DNA of 64,000 bases from Cupriavidus malaysiensis (GCF_001854325.1 NZ_CP017755.1:682001-746000), one strand, 5' to 3'. Shown: positions 36,306 through 46,799, counted from the stretch's first letter. The notes: generated by a model not told the origin, from the letters alone. Numbers and translations: made by a program.

Positions 36306-36985
36306 GGCCGTGCTCCCGGCGCCTGCGTGGCGATGGAAGACGGCGCGAGCGCCACGCCGGTGCCGATCATGGCATCGCGCGTGACCAGCCCGGCCAGTGC
36401 CGCCTGGTCCCAGCCCTCGGTGCCCGCGGGCCGCATCGGCAGCACCAGGTAGCGCAGTTCGGCGGTGGAGTCCCACACGCGCACCTCGGTGTCGGCCGGC
36501 AGCGAGACGCCGAAATCGCCGAGCACGCCGCGCGGATCGATGACGGCGCGCGAGCGGTAGGGCGCCGACTTGTACCAGACCGGCGGCAGGCCGAGCACCG
36601 GCCACGGGTAGCACGAGCAGAGGGTGCAGACCACCAGGTTGTGCACCGCGGGCGTGTTCTCCAGCACCTGCATGTGCTCGCCCTGGCGGCCGCTGTAGCC
36701 GAGCGAGGCGATGGCCGCGGTGGCGTCCGCCAGCAGCCATTGCCGGTAGGCCGGTTCTGCCCAGGCCTTGGCGACCACGCGGGCGCCGTTGTGCGGGCCG
36801 ACCTGTTTCTCGTAGGTTTCGATCAGGACGTCGAGGGCCTTGGGATCGAGATAGCCCTTGTCGACCAGCAGCGATTCCAGCGCGCGCACGCGCAGGTCCA
36901 TCTCGGCGAGCGGGCTGCCGCCGTGGTCGTGATCATTCTCATCGGCGTGATCGTGCTCATGGTCATGGTCGTGCGCGTGGCTCAT
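36302..36985 (-). CDS. nthA: Cobalt-type nitrile hydratase alpha subunit with His/Asp-rich N-terminus
   Basis: A 227-aa catalytic subunit. The metal site is [12 protein letters not shown] with Cys120, Cys123 and Cys125; Thr after the first Cys marks the cobalt type (iron type has Ser). Further conserved parts are [17 protein letters not shown] and [14 protein letters not shown]. The first 23 residues are [20 protein letters not shown] followed by HGG, a metal-binding-like tail that crystallised short alpha subunits lack; it may sequester cobalt. It is first in the operon. No cobalt transporter is adjacent. Confidence 0.96.
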   Translation of the reverse strand: MSHAHDHDHEHDHADENDHDHGGSPLAEMDLRVRALESLLVDKGYLDPKALDVLIETYEKQVGPHNGARVVAKAWAEPAYRQWLLADATAAIASLGYSGRQGEHMQVLENTPAVHNLVVCTLCSCYPWPVLGLPPVWYKSAPYRSRAVIDPRGVLGDFGVSLPADTEVRVWDSTAELRYLVLPMRPAGTEGWDQAALAGLVTRDAMIGTGVALAPSSIATQAPGARP

Positions 36986-37033
36986 CGGAAACCCGCCCGG
37001 GTGGGATGGCGATAGCGCACAGTATGGTGCCGG

Positions 37034-37059
37034 CCCGCGCCGATGGCAATCGGCGCGGG
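37034..37059. terminator. 11-bp perfect hairpin between the dehydrogenase and nitrile hydratase operons
   Basis: CCCGCGCCGAT (37034-37044) pairs with ATCGGCGCGGG (37049-37059) around GGCA. It lies 71 bases past the acyl-CoA dehydrogenase stop and upstream of the nitrile hydratase start (both genes minus strand). No T-run on either side; partial termination or mRNA end protection is possible. Confidence 0.5.
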
Positions 37060-37129
37060 GGAGGGGGAAAAGGGGGGCGCGGCGTGCATGCCGCTGCCCT
37101 CCCGGCCCGCCGCGGGCGCCGTCAGGCCG

Positions 37130-38257
37130 TCAGGCCGCCATCACCTGCGTATAGCGCTGCAGGTGGTAGTCGCTGTCGCCGAGCAGCGGGTCGATCATGG
37201 TCAGGCGCTTGAAGTAGTCGCCCACCGCCAGCTCGTCGGTCATGCCCATGCCGCCGTGCAGCTGCACCGCCTGCTGGCCGACGAAGCGGCCGGCCTTGGC
37301 CACCGTGACCTTGGCGGCCGAGAGCATGCGGCGGCGCTGCGCCGGGTCGGCCTCGTCCAGCGCCTGGGCGGCGACGTAGGCCATCGACATGGCGAGCTCC
37401 TTCTGTACCAGCATGTCGGCCACGCGGTGCTGCAGCGCCTGGAAGGCGGCCAGCGGCTTGCCGAACTGCTGGCGCGTGCCCAGGTACTCGGCGGTGATCT
37501 CGATCAGCTTTTCCATGGCGCCGGCGGCCTCGGCGCACAGCGCCGCGATGCCGTGCGACAGGCCCAGGTCGAGCGCGGCCAGGCCGTCGCCCGGCTGGCC
37601 CACCAGGGCGTCGGCCGGCACGGCCACGTCGGCCAGCTTCACGTCGGCGGCGCGCAGGCCGTCCATGGTCGGATAGCCGCTCACGCTCAGGCCGGCGCTG
37701 TCGCGCGGCACCAGGAACAGGGCGATCTCGTCGCTGCCGGCGACGCGCGCGGTCAGCAGGAAGGCATCGGCCGCCTCGCCGTGCCAGGCCAGGCTCTTGG
37801 TGCCGTTGAGCACGTAGCCGCCGCCGCTGCGGCTGGCGCTGGCGCGCGCCGCCTCGGGGCGGTAGCGCGTGCCCGGCTCCAGGTAGGCCAGCGTGACGAT
37901 GCGCTCGCCGGCGGCGATGGCGGGCAGCCAGTCCTGCTTCTGCGCGGCGCTGCCGTAGGCGCCGAGCACCGCCGCGGCCATCACGCTGCTGGGCGTGACC
38001 GGCTCCAGCACCAGGCCGCGGCCCAGTTCGCGCTGCACCACGAGCTGGCTGGTGGCGCCCTCGCCGAAGCCGCCGTATTCGCTGTCGATGGTCAGGCCCA
38101 GCACGCCCATCTCGGCGAGGCCCTTCCACACCGCGCGGTCCAGGCTGCCGCCGCCGCGTGCGCTCTTGCGGCGCGCCTCGAAGCCGTACTCGGCATCGAT
38201 GAAGCGGCGCAGGCTGTCGGCCAGCATCCGCTGTTCTTCGCTGTAGGTGAAATCCAT
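37130..38257 (-). CDS. Acyl-CoA dehydrogenase, small-subunit type (PimD-like)
   Basis: A 375-aa flavoprotein of the acyl-CoA dehydrogenase family: MDFTYSEEQRMLADSLRRFIDAEYGFE, then MGVLGLTIDSEYGGFGEG, FGKPLAAFQALQHRVADM and QLHGGMGMTDELAVGDYFKRL. It resembles the small subunit of pimeloyl-CoA dehydrogenase and other two-gene acyl-CoA dehydrogenases. The usual substrate-binding segment is degenerate (TLAYLEPGTRYRPEAARASAS). It follows the large-subunit-type gene after 14 bases, so a heteromeric enzyme is likely. Substrate could be a dicarboxylic, branched or cyclic acyl-CoA. Confidence 0.88.
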   Translation of the reverse strand: MDFTYSEEQRMLADSLRRFIDAEYGFEARRKSARGGGSLDRAVWKGLAEMGVLGLTIDSEYGGFGEGATSQLVVQRELGRGLVLEPVTPSSVMAAAVLGAYGSAAQKQDWLPAIAAGERIVTLAYLEPGTRYRPEAARASASRSGGGYVLNGTKSLAWHGEAADAFLLTARVAGSDEIALFLVPRDSAGLSVSGYPTMDGLRAADVKLADVAVPADALVGQPGDGLAALDLGLSHGIAALCAEAAGAMEKLIEITAEYLGTRQQFGKPLAAFQALQHRVADMLVQKELAMSMAYVAAQALDEADPAQRRRMLSAAKVTVAKAGRFVGQQAVQLHGGMGMTDELAVGDYFKRLTMIDPLLGDSDYHLQRYTQVMAA

Positions 38258-38271
38258 GTGCGCTGCTTCCT

Positions 38272-39471
<1,200 letters not shown>

Positions 39472-39786
39472 CTGCTTGTCCCCTGAGTGTCGGAGACGGC
39501 GCGCAGGCCGTCTCGCCATGGTGGGCCGATTGTATGGGCGGCGTGCCGTTCGCTTCTTCCGCAATGGCAAAGCGCCTCTTCGCAGCAGCGAAACCATCGC
39601 CCGCCAGGCCTTGCGGGACGGGCGCTTCCGTCCAGGCCAAAGGTGGCCTTAGTCAAATCGGAATGGCAAGGGGGCAGGCCCTGCCGCACACTGCGGCGGT
39701 GCCTCCCCGACGGGGCATGCCGTGCCGCAGCCGAGGGCATGACGACATGACGCGCCGCAACGAGCGCGCAACCTGGAGACAAACCG
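39472..39786. other. Divergent promoter region, acyl-CoA dehydrogenase/Bug receptor
   Basis: 315 bases between divergent starts. It should carry both promoters. No consensus promoter, strong dyad or gene was found; the strand toward the receptor has CTGGAGAC just before its ATG. Confidence 0.4.
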
Positions 39787-40791
39787 ATGGCCCGCTGGAC
39801 CTCTCGCGCGCTGGCGCTGGGAATCTCGCTGCTGGCACTGGCCGCAGGCGGCCTGCCTGCGGCGTCACATGCCGCCGCGCCCGCCGCAGCCTCCTACCCC
39901 GACAAGCCGCTGCGCCTGGTCGTGCCCTTCCCGCCGGGCGGCGCCACCGACCTGCTGGCGCGCGAGATCGGCAATGCGCTGGGGGCGCGCCTGCACCAGT
40001 CGGTGGTGATCGACAACCGGCCCGGCGCCGGCGGCAACCTCGCGGCGATGGCGGTGGCACGCGCGCCGGCCGACGGCTACACGCTGCTGTTCGGCACCTT
40101 CGGCTCGCTGGCGGTCAACAAGAGCCTGTACGACAAGCCGGGCTACGACCCGCTCAAGGATTTCGCCCCGGTTGCCTCGGTGGCCTACCTGCCCAATGTG
40201 CTGGTGGTCAATCCGTCGGTGCCGGCACGCAATATCGACGAACTGCTGGCGCTCGCGCGCCGCGACCCGGGCAAGCTGACCTATGGCTCCTTCGGCATCG
40301 GCTCGTCCTCGCACCTGGCCGGCGAACTGTTCACCCACCTGGCCGGCGTCGACATCCGCCACGTGCCCTACAAGGGCAGCGCCGCCTCGATGACCGACCT
40401 GCTGGGCGGGCGCATCACCATGATGTTCGACAGCATCTCCACCGCGCTGCCCTTCGTGCGCGAAGGCCGTGTGCGCGCGCTGGCCGTCACCACCGAGCGG
40501 CCGTCCGACCAGTTGCCGGGCGTGCCGACGCTGGCGCAGGCCGGCGTCAAGGGCTACGAGCTGACCGCCTGGTTCGGCGTGGCGGCGCCGGCCGGGACGC
40601 CGCGCGCGGTGATCGATCGCCTCAATGCCGACATCGTGGCCTCGCTGCGCCAGCCCGACCTGGCCGCGCGGCTGGCTCAGCAGGGCACCGTGCCGTTCCC
40701 CTCCACGCCGGAGCAGTTCGGCGCCTATATGCGCACGCAGTACGAGAAGTGGGACGGGCTGATCCGCTCGGCCCATATCCGTGCCGACTGA
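39787..40791 (+). CDS. Bug-family (TctC) periplasmic solute receptor
   Basis: A 334-aa periplasmic binding protein with signal peptide to about residue 35 (SHAAAPAAA). It has the family motifs YPDKPLRLVVPFPPGGATDLLARE and VIDNRPGAGGNLAAMAVARAPADGYTLLFG, and HVPYKGSAASMTDLLGGRITMMFDS. Such receptors feed tripartite tricarboxylate transporters with carboxylates, but no TctA/TctB gene is in the window. Located upstream of the AMP-forming ligase gene (97-base gap), it may bind the acid the ligase activates. Repeats of CGACTGA follow its stop. Confidence 0.92.
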   Translation: MARWTSRALALGISLLALAAGGLPAASHAAAPAAASYPDKPLRLVVPFPPGGATDLLAREIGNALGARLHQSVVIDNRPGAGGNLAAMAVARAPADGYTLLFGTFGSLAVNKSLYDKPGYDPLKDFAPVASVAYLPNVLVVNPSVPARNIDELLALARRDPGKLTYGSFGIGSSSHLAGELFTHLAGVDIRHVPYKGSAASMTDLLGGRITMMFDSISTALPFVREGRVRALAVTTERPSDQLPGVPTLAQAGVKGYELTAWFGVAAPAGTPRAVIDRLNADIVASLRQPDLAARLAQQGTVPFPSTPEQFGAYMRTQYEKWDGLIRSAHIRAD

Positions 40792-40888
40792 ACCGAGCCG
40801 GCTGAGCCGCACCGACTGAACTGCATCGACTGAATACCCGCCGGCCATCCCGGCCCTGTCTTACGCATCCTTGCCATCCCGGAGCACC

Positions 40889-42409
40889 ATGTCGTCCTTC
40901 CGTCCCGAGTTCATCCACGAGATTCCCCGCCACTGGGCCGTGCAGGCACCGCAGGCGCCCTGCCTGCGCGAGGCCGGCGGCATCGTCAGCTACGGCGAGC
41001 TGTGGCGGCGCATCGAGGCCGCGCGCGACTGGCTGGCGGCGCAAGGCGTGGGCGCGGGCGACCGGGTGCTGGTGGCCGGCGAGAACTGCAACGAGATGGT
41101 GGTCATGCTGTTCGCCTGCAGCGCGCTGCACGCCTGGCCGATCCAGGTCAACGCCCGCCTGTCGGCGCGCGAGATCGACACCATCCGCGCCCATGCCGAG
41201 CCGCTGCTGACCTTCTTCACCGGCCACGTCTCCGAGGTGGCGGCGGCGCACGGGCAGCGCCTGGGCGCGCAGCCCAGCGGCTGCCCGGTGTTCCATGCCG
41301 GCATGCACGTGCTGCGCGCCGCCACCGTGCCGCAGCGCGTGGCGGCGGAGGAGGCGCGCCAGGTGGCGACGCTGATCTACACCTCGGGCACCACCGGCGC
41401 GCCCAAGGGCGTGATGGTGCCGCATGCCGGCCTGACGCACTTCGCCCGCATCTCGGCCACCTCGCGCGAGCTGGGGCCGGCCGACATCGCCTACGGCGCG
41501 CTGCCGATGTCGCACATCTTCGGCATCGCCACCGTGCTGATGGCCACGCTGTACGCGGGCGCCAGCCTGATCCTGCGGCCGCGCTTCGATGCCGGCGAGG
41601 TGTTCGACGCGCTGGCCGAGCCCGGCATCACCATCCTGCAGGGGGTGCCGACCATGTTCACGCGGCTGATGGCGGTGGCGCCCGGGCGCGCGCACCCGGC
41701 CGGCGGCTATCCGCGCCTGCGCTACCTGTACACCGGCGGCGCGCCGCTCGATCCCACCCTCAAGCGCGAGGTCGAGCAATGGTTCGGGCAGCCGCTGCAC
41801 CATGGCTACGGCATCACGGAGTACGCCGGCTCGCTGTTCATCACCCGCATGGAAGCGCCGCGTGCCGACTGCTCGGCTGGCTACATCGTCGAAGGCGTCG
41901 AGATTGCCATCACCGACGGCGAAGGCAAGCCGCTGCCGGCGGGCGGGCGCGGCCAGATCCGCGTGCGCGGCCCGGGCGTGATGGCCGGCTACTTCCGCAA
42001 CCCGGAGCAGACCGCGGAGGCGCTGCTGCCCGGCGGCTGGCTCAATACCGGCGACCTGGGCTACCTGGCGGACGACGGCGCGCTGTTCATCTCGGGGCGC
42101 TCCAAGGACCTGATCATCCGCTCGGGCTTCAACGTCTACCCGATCGAGGTCGAGGCCGTCATCAACGCCTTCCCGGGCGTGCGGCAGTCGGCGGTGGTCG
42201 GGCGCACGGCCGCCGACGGCAACGAGGAAGTGGTGGCCTTCGTCGAGCCGCAGGAAGGTGCCGTGCCGGACCAGGCGGCGCTCGATGCCTACCTGCGCGA
42301 GAACCTGGCGCCCTACAAGCGGCCGGCCGAGATCCGCGTGATCGACAGCATTCCCACCACCGCCAGCGGCAAGCTGCTCAAGCAGCCGCTGCGGGCGTTG
42401 CTGGGCTGA
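40889..42409 (+). CDS. AMP-forming acyl-CoA synthetase/ligase
   Basis: A 506-aa ANL-superfamily ligase activating a carboxylic acid to its CoA thioester. The P-loop-like motif YTSGTTGAPKG is at 164-174, followed by GYGITEYAG, GWLNTGDLGYLADDGALFISGR and the C-terminal catalytic Lys495 in TASGKLLKQPLRALLG. GGAG precedes the ATG at 40889. It lies between two Bug receptors on the same strand, opposite the paired acyl-CoA dehydrogenases; together they suggest uptake, activation and first oxidation of one acid. Substrate is not evident. Confidence 0.92.
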   Translation: MSSFRPEFIHEIPRHWAVQAPQAPCLREAGGIVSYGELWRRIEAARDWLAAQGVGAGDRVLVAGENCNEMVVMLFACSALHAWPIQVNARLSAREIDTIRAHAEPLLTFFTGHVSEVAAAHGQRLGAQPSGCPVFHAGMHVLRAATVPQRVAAEEARQVATLIYTSGTTGAPKGVMVPHAGLTHFARISATSRELGPADIAYGALPMSHIFGIATVLMATLYAGASLILRPRFDAGEVFDALAEPGITILQGVPTMFTRLMAVAPGRAHPAGGYPRLRYLYTGGAPLDPTLKREVEQWFGQPLHHGYGITEYAGSLFITRMEAPRADCSAGYIVEGVEIAITDGEGKPLPAGGRGQIRVRGPGVMAGYFRNPEQTAEALLPGGWLNTGDLGYLADDGALFISGRSKDLIIRSGFNVYPIEVEAVINAFPGVRQSAVVGRTAADGNEEVVAFVEPQEGAVPDQAALDAYLRENLAPYKRPAEIRVIDSIPTTASGKLLKQPLRALLG

Positions 42410-42568
42410 GACGGAACCGACGAGCCGACGAGCCGACGACAAGAGCGGCAAGCAGCGCGGCGGCAAGCGTGCCGCCGGCGCCCCGACGAGTTCCCGCAGC
42501 AACGCGCACAGACCGCGGAGACCGCAGGGAACCGTACAAGACCCGAAGGACATCAAAGGAGAAGACAG

Positions 42569-43534
42569 ATGAAGCGATGGATGGCCGCGGCAGCGGCATT
42601 GCTGACGATCGTGCAGGGCAGTGCCTGGGCGGAGAGCTACCCGAGCCGGCCGATCCGGCTGCTGGTGGGCTATGCGCCGGGTGGCCCGGTGGACACCGCG
42701 GCACGCATCTACGCCGACCAGCTCGGCCGCGTGCTGAAGCAGCCGGTGGTGGTGGACAACCGTGCCGGCGCCAGCGGCGCGATCGCCGCCGACCTGACCG
42801 CCAAGGGCAAGCCGGACGGCTACACGCTGTACTTCGTCGCCAGCCCGACCATGACCATGACGCCGCTGATCCAGAAGACGGTGAACTTCAACCCGACCAA
42901 GGATTTCAGCTACATCGGGCTGATCACCGATTACACCAACGTGCTGGTGATCAACAAGGACTTCCCGGCCAAGAACGTCAAGGAGCTGGTCGAGTACGCG
43001 CGCAAGCATCCCGATGGCGTTTCCTTCGGCTCGGCCGGTATCGGCGCCTCCAACCACCTGTCCGCCGAACTGCTGGCGCAGATGAGCGGCGTCAAGATGC
43101 TGCACGTGCCCTACAAGGGCAACGCGCCGGCGATGACCGACGTGATGGGCGGCAAGGTCACCTTCATGTTCGACATCACCGGCACCGCCATCGGCCATAT
43201 CCAGGGCGGCAAGGTGCGCGCGCTGGCGGTGACCTCGCGCACGCGCAACCCGGCGCTGCCGGACGTGCCCACGCTGATCGAGTCGGGCCTGAAGGACTAT
43301 GACCTGACCGGCTGGTATGCGCTGGTCGGCCCGCCCAAGCTGCCGGCCGAGGTGGTCGACAAGCTGGTGGCCGCGCAGAAGGCCGTCGGCGAGGTGCCGG
43401 AGTTCAAGCACCGCATGAGCGAAGTCGGCTACGACCTCGACGTGACCGGTCCCAAGCCGCTGGCCGACCGCATCCAGCGCGAGCTGGCGCTGTGGGGCAA
43501 GGTGGTGAAGACAGCCGGGATCGAGACGCAATGA
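42569..43534 (+). CDS. Bug-family (TctC) periplasmic solute receptor
   Basis: A 321-aa receptor with a 21-residue signal peptide ending SAWA, then ESYPSRPIRLLVGYAPGGPVDTAAR, VVDNRAGASGAIAADLTAKGKPDGYTLYFV and HVPYKGNAPAMTDVMGGKVTFMFD. AAAGGAGAAGACAG gives a strong ribosome-binding site. Last gene of the group 39787-43534, closed by the terminator at 43626. The two receptors around one ligase differ well beyond recent duplication. Confidence 0.92.
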   Translation: MKRWMAAAAALLTIVQGSAWAESYPSRPIRLLVGYAPGGPVDTAARIYADQLGRVLKQPVVVDNRAGASGAIAADLTAKGKPDGYTLYFVASPTMTMTPLIQKTVNFNPTKDFSYIGLITDYTNVLVINKDFPAKNVKELVEYARKHPDGVSFGSAGIGASNHLSAELLAQMSGVKMLHVPYKGNAPAMTDVMGGKVTFMFDITGTAIGHIQGGKVRALAVTSRTRNPALPDVPTLIESGLKDYDLTGWYALVGPPKLPAEVVDKLVAAQKAVGEVPEFKHRMSEVGYDLDVTGPKPLADRIQRELALWGKVVKTAGIETQ

Positions 43535-43625
43535 GCGCGTGATCCGATGGCCGCGTGACCGCATGACTGCATGACCGCAAGGAGGGTCCCGCCGCGGGCG
43601 GGGCCTTTGCCACCAGCTTAGGCGT

Positions 43626-43667
43626 GGGGCGGGACGGGCCGGCTGGCCGGTCCCGCCCCGTTTTTTT
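43626..43667 (+). terminator. Strong Rho-independent terminator
   Basis: GGGGCGGGAC (43626-43635) pairs with GTCCCGCCCC (43650-43659), with an inner GGCC/GGCC extension, followed by G and seven T (43661-43667). It ends the Bug receptor transcript 92 bases past the stop and separates it from the convergent polyamine gene. Confidence 0.93.
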
Positions 43668-43694
43668 GGGCGGCGCGCGGCGGGCGTGTGCCGT

Positions 43695-44966
43695 TCAGCA
43701 GGTGGGGGTGCCTTGCCCCGGCAGCAGCTCGCGATAGAAGTTCGGCAGCGCGAACTGGGCCTGGTGGACGGCGCCGTTGTAGTAGCGCAGCGCGCCGATG
43801 CCGCGCGTGCGGATGCGCTCGTCGATGGTCTCCGCCGGCACGGCGAGCGGGTCCAGCGTATCGGAGACGCAGGCCATGCCCCAGTAGCAGCCGTACAGCG
43901 GCACGTAGAGCCCGAAGGGGCGCACGTGCGCGAAGAGCCGGCCCAGCAGGGCGAGCTGGCGCGCCACCTGCTCGCGCTGGAACACCGGCGAGCCGATGTG
44001 CAGGGTCAGTGCGCCGCCGGGCGCCAGCAGTTGCCCGGCCACGCGCAGCGCCGTCTCGCCGTAGAGCGGATGCGCGGGCGTGTCGGGATCGGTCAGGTCG
44101 AGCACGATCAGGTCGAAGCGCTCGCCCTGCGGGTCGGCCGCCTGGGCCTCCATATAGGCCAGTCCGTCGCCGATGCGCAGCGCCAGCCGCGCATCTTCGA
44201 AGGCGCCGCGATGGATGGCGTGCAGGTGCTTGCGCGCCAGGCGCACCACTTCGGCATCGAGTTCGGCCAGCACCAGCCGTTCCAGGCCGGGATGCTTGAG
44301 CAGTTCCTCGCTGCAGCCGCCGTCGCCGCCGCCCAGCACCAGCGCGCTGCGCGGCGCCGGGTGCGCCAGCGCGGCGGCATGGGCCATGGGTTCGTGATAG
44401 AAGAACTCGTCGCGCTCGGAGGTCATGTAGCGGCCGTCGATGCGCAGCAGGCGGCCCCATTGCGGGGTGTCGAACACCTCCAGCAACTGGTGCGCCGAGC
44501 GCAGCGTTTCCAGCCGCCGGGTGGCGCGGAAGCCGTAGGCGCAGTCCGCGTTCAGCCACTCCAGCAGCAGTTCGTTGGCGTTGTCCTGCGGCTCGTCGCT
44601 GCCGCGCAGGATGCGGTTGGTGCTCTGTTGCGCGGGCGCGAAGGCGACCAGCAGCGCGTCGAGCAGGGCCTCGGCCTTGGGCGAGTTGTTGGCGGAGAAG
44701 TTGCAGACGTAGACGTCGAGGGTGACGCCGCCGCGCTCGGGCCAGGTGTGCACCGCCAGGTGGGATTCCGCCAGCAGGCAGGCGCCGGTGACGCCGCCGG
44801 GCTGGCCGCGCCAGCGCGGGAAGGGGTGGTATTTCTGCGCCACCAGGCTCAGGCCGGCGCCGGCGACGGCCTGCCGGCACAGTTCGGCGAGCGCCGTTTC
44901 GTCGGTCAGCAGCGCGGGGTCGCACTGGCAGCCGTAGAGATCCGCGGTGAGGTGCAGGCCATGCAT
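43695..44966 (-). CDS. Bifunctional S-adenosylmethionine decarboxylase-spermidine synthase (SpeD-SpeE fusion)
   Basis: A 423-aa two-domain enzyme. Residues 1-120 are a class 1B AdoMet decarboxylase: Ser68 in AESHLAVHTWPE is the self-cleavage/pyruvoyl serine, with His73 and Cys88 (VYVCNFSANN). The spacing 5 and 15 equals Ser63/His68/Cys83 of the Thermotoga enzyme. Residues 155-415 are a spermidine synthase: QLLEVFDTPQWGRLLRIDGR, MTSERDEFFYHEPMAH, LVLGGGDGGCSEELLKH and VLDLTDPDTPAHPLYG. One chain could thus make decarboxylated AdoMet and transfer its aminopropyl group to putrescine. GGAGG lies 12 bases before the ATG. Single gene; neighbours are unrelated. Confidence 0.93.
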   Translation of the reverse strand: MHGLHLTADLYGCQCDPALLTDETALAELCRQAVAGAGLSLVAQKYHPFPRWRGQPGGVTGACLLAESHLAVHTWPERGGVTLDVYVCNFSANNSPKAEALLDALLVAFAPAQQSTNRILRGSDEPQDNANELLLEWLNADCAYGFRATRRLETLRSAHQLLEVFDTPQWGRLLRIDGRYMTSERDEFFYHEPMAHAAALAHPAPRSALVLGGGDGGCSEELLKHPGLERLVLAELDAEVVRLARKHLHAIHRGAFEDARLALRIGDGLAYMEAQAADPQGERFDLIVLDLTDPDTPAHPLYGETALRVAGQLLAPGGALTLHIGSPVFQREQVARQLALLGRLFAHVRPFGLYVPLYGCYWGMACVSDTLDPLAVPAETIDERIRTRGIGALRYYNGAVHQAQFALPNFYRELLPGQGTPTC

Positions 44967-45205
44967 GTCGGTGAGCGTCCTCCTGTGCAGGGCGGCCCGA
45001 GGCCAGGCTGGCGGGCCGGCGGGCCGGATGGTGTCGGGCGGCGCGCGTTCCTCGGGGAGGAGAGGGCACGCGCCGCCCGGCACGGTGTCGCGGGGAGGGG
45101 AGGATCCCCGCGCCGGAGAACGACGCAGTATAGCCGGCGAAGCCTGGGGTAGCCAGCCGATGTACGGGAATTGTGAAATTTCCCGCCGCCGGCGCTCATG
45201 CCGGT

Positions 45206-45703
45206 TCAGCCGGCCGGGCGCTTGCGCAGCAGGTAGCGCTGCTCGCCATCCATCACCAGCTCGCCGCGCTGGTTATGGACGGTGCTGCGCAGCGCCAGCA
45301 CGCCGGTGCTGCGGTTGGGCGACAGCTCGCAGACTTCCAGCGCGGCGTAGAGCGTGTCGCCGACGAAGACGGGATGCAGGAAGCGGCTGCGCTGCTCGAT
45401 GAAACCCATCAGCGAATCCTCCACCATGTGCGGAAACAGGCCGGCGCCGGCGGCGGTCTGGATCAGCACCTGGTAGCCGTGGGCCAGCATGTGCGGCATG
45501 CCGCGCGCGCGGCAGTACTCGGCATCGTAGTGGACCGGGTGGTTGTCGCCGCTGGCGAGCTGGAAGGCGGCGAACAGCGCTTCGGTCATGGTGCGCGACG
45601 GCAGCACGAAGCGCTCGCCGAGACGGAAGTCGTCGAAGTAGCGCGATTCGCACAGGCGGTGGGCGCGCGGGTCGAAGGGGATGTCGGTCGGGGCGGTGCT
45701 CAT
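45206..45703 (-). CDS. MaoC-family hot-dog dehydratase/hydratase
   Basis: A 165-aa single hot-dog protein: YFDDFRLGERFVLPSRTMTEALFAAFQLASGDNHPVHYDAEYCRARGM (two parts) and HMLAHGYQVLIQTAAGAGLF. The ASGDNHPVHYD segment matches the R-hydratase motif, with Asp and His in place for hydrating an enoyl-CoA. Last gene of the seven-gene minus-strand set that starts at 52686; it follows the Bug receptor after 106 bases. A role alongside the larger MaoC gene at 46897 is likely but its own substrate is unclear. Confidence 0.88.
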   Translation of the reverse strand: MSTAPTDIPFDPRAHRLCESRYFDDFRLGERFVLPSRTMTEALFAAFQLASGDNHPVHYDAEYCRARGMPHMLAHGYQVLIQTAAGAGLFPHMVEDSLMGFIEQRSRFLHPVFVGDTLYAALEVCELSPNRSTGVLALRSTVHNQRGELVMDGEQRYLLRKRPAG

Positions 45704-45809
45704 GCTGCGTGGCGGTCCGGAAGCGTGAAGTGTGGGCCGCGCCGGGGCCGGCGCGGGCGGAGACCGGCGGGGCGCGCAGGGGCGTCCGGCCGCCGGGGGG
45801 CTTGCGCCG

Positions 45810-46799
45810 TCAATCGGCGCGGATGCCGAGCCGTTCCACCAGCGCTTTCTCCTCGGCGATCTGCTGCAGGGCGAAGCGGGTATAGGCCGCGCTGTCGAGA
45901 TACATGGGTTCCTGGTCCATGCGCTTGAGCGTGGCGAGGTAGCGCGGGTCCTCGGTGGCCCGGCGCAGCGCGTCCTGCAGCACGGCGACCACCTGCGGTG
46001 CCATGCCCTTGGGGCCGGCGACGCCGTAGGGCGAGCTGGAAACCATGTCGTAGCCGAGCTCGCGCAGTGTCGGCGCGTCCGGCCAGCGCGGCGAGCGCTG
46101 CGCGGTCCACAGGTTGAGCCAGCGCAGCTTGCCGGCATCGACCAGCGCTCCAGCGGCGCTGCCGGCCGCGCACAGCTGGACGTGGTTGCCCATCAGCGCG
46201 TTCAGGCAGTCGGCATCGCCCTTGAAGGGGATGTGGTTGACGTCGAGCTTTTCCTTGGCGGCCAGCTCCAGCATGGTGACATGGGGCGAACTGTACTGGC
46301 CCGGCGAGCCATAGCTGATGCCGCCGGGGCGCGCACGGGCGTCGCGCAGGAAGTCGGCCCAACCGCGCCAGGGCGAGTCGGCGCGTACCACCACGCCGAA
46401 GATGTAGCCCGTGATGCGCGACAGGTAGGTGAAATCGCGCGCGGGATCGAAAGCGGTCTTCTGGATGAAGGGCTGGCGGAAGACCGTGACAGGCATCAGC
46501 GACAGCGTATAGCCGTCTGGCGCTGCCTGGCGCAGCGCCAGCGCGCCCATGGTGCCGGCGACGCCCGGCTTGTTTTCCACCACCACGCTCTGGCCGAGCG
46601 CGCCCTGCAGCGACTGGGCGAACTGGCGTGCCACCACGTCGGTGGTGCCGCCCGGGGCGTAGGGCACGATCAGCGTGAGCGGGCGCGTGGGGTAGGCCGG
46701 CTGTCCCTCGGCCCTTGCCGCCGGGGCGCAGGCCAGGACCATGGCAAGCGCTGCGCCGGCCGTCCGGGCCGTGCGCAGGGTGAAGCGTGCTGCTGTCAT
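45810..46799 (-). CDS. Bug-family (TctC) receptor within the itaconate-type cluster
   Basis: A 329-aa receptor with a signal peptide ending ARA (about residue 30), then YPTRPLTLIVPYAPGGTTDVVARQ, VVENKPGVAGTMGALALRQAAPDGYTLSL and HIPFKGDADCLNALMGNHVQLC. GGAGGAGACATCCG, counted back from the ATG at 46799, is a clear ribosome-binding site. It sits between two MaoC genes in a presumed catabolic operon for C5 dicarboxylates, so it may bind itaconate, mesaconate or a similar acid. An upstream ATG at 46820 is the alternative start. Confidence 0.9.
   Translation of the reverse strand: MTAARFTLRTARTAGAALAMVLACAPAARAEGQPAYPTRPLTLIVPYAPGGTTDVVARQFAQSLQGALGQSVVVENKPGVAGTMGALALRQAAPDGYTLSLMPVTVFRQPFIQKTAFDPARDFTYLSRITGYIFGVVVRADSPWRGWADFLRDARARPGGISYGSPGQYSSPHVTMLELAAKEKLDVNHIPFKGDADCLNALMGNHVQLCAAGSAAGALVDAGKLRWLNLWTAQRSPRWPDAPTLRELGYDMVSSSPYGVAGPKGMAPQVVAVLQDALRRATEDPRYLATLKRMDQEPMYLDSAAYTRFALQQIAEEKALVERLGIRAD

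Noticed and set aside
40622..43564. A 980-codon minus-strand open frame opposite the Bug-ligase-Bug genes
   Set aside because: Same low-complexity His/Gln/Arg composition, with no start context and no family resemblance; it mirrors well-supported genes.
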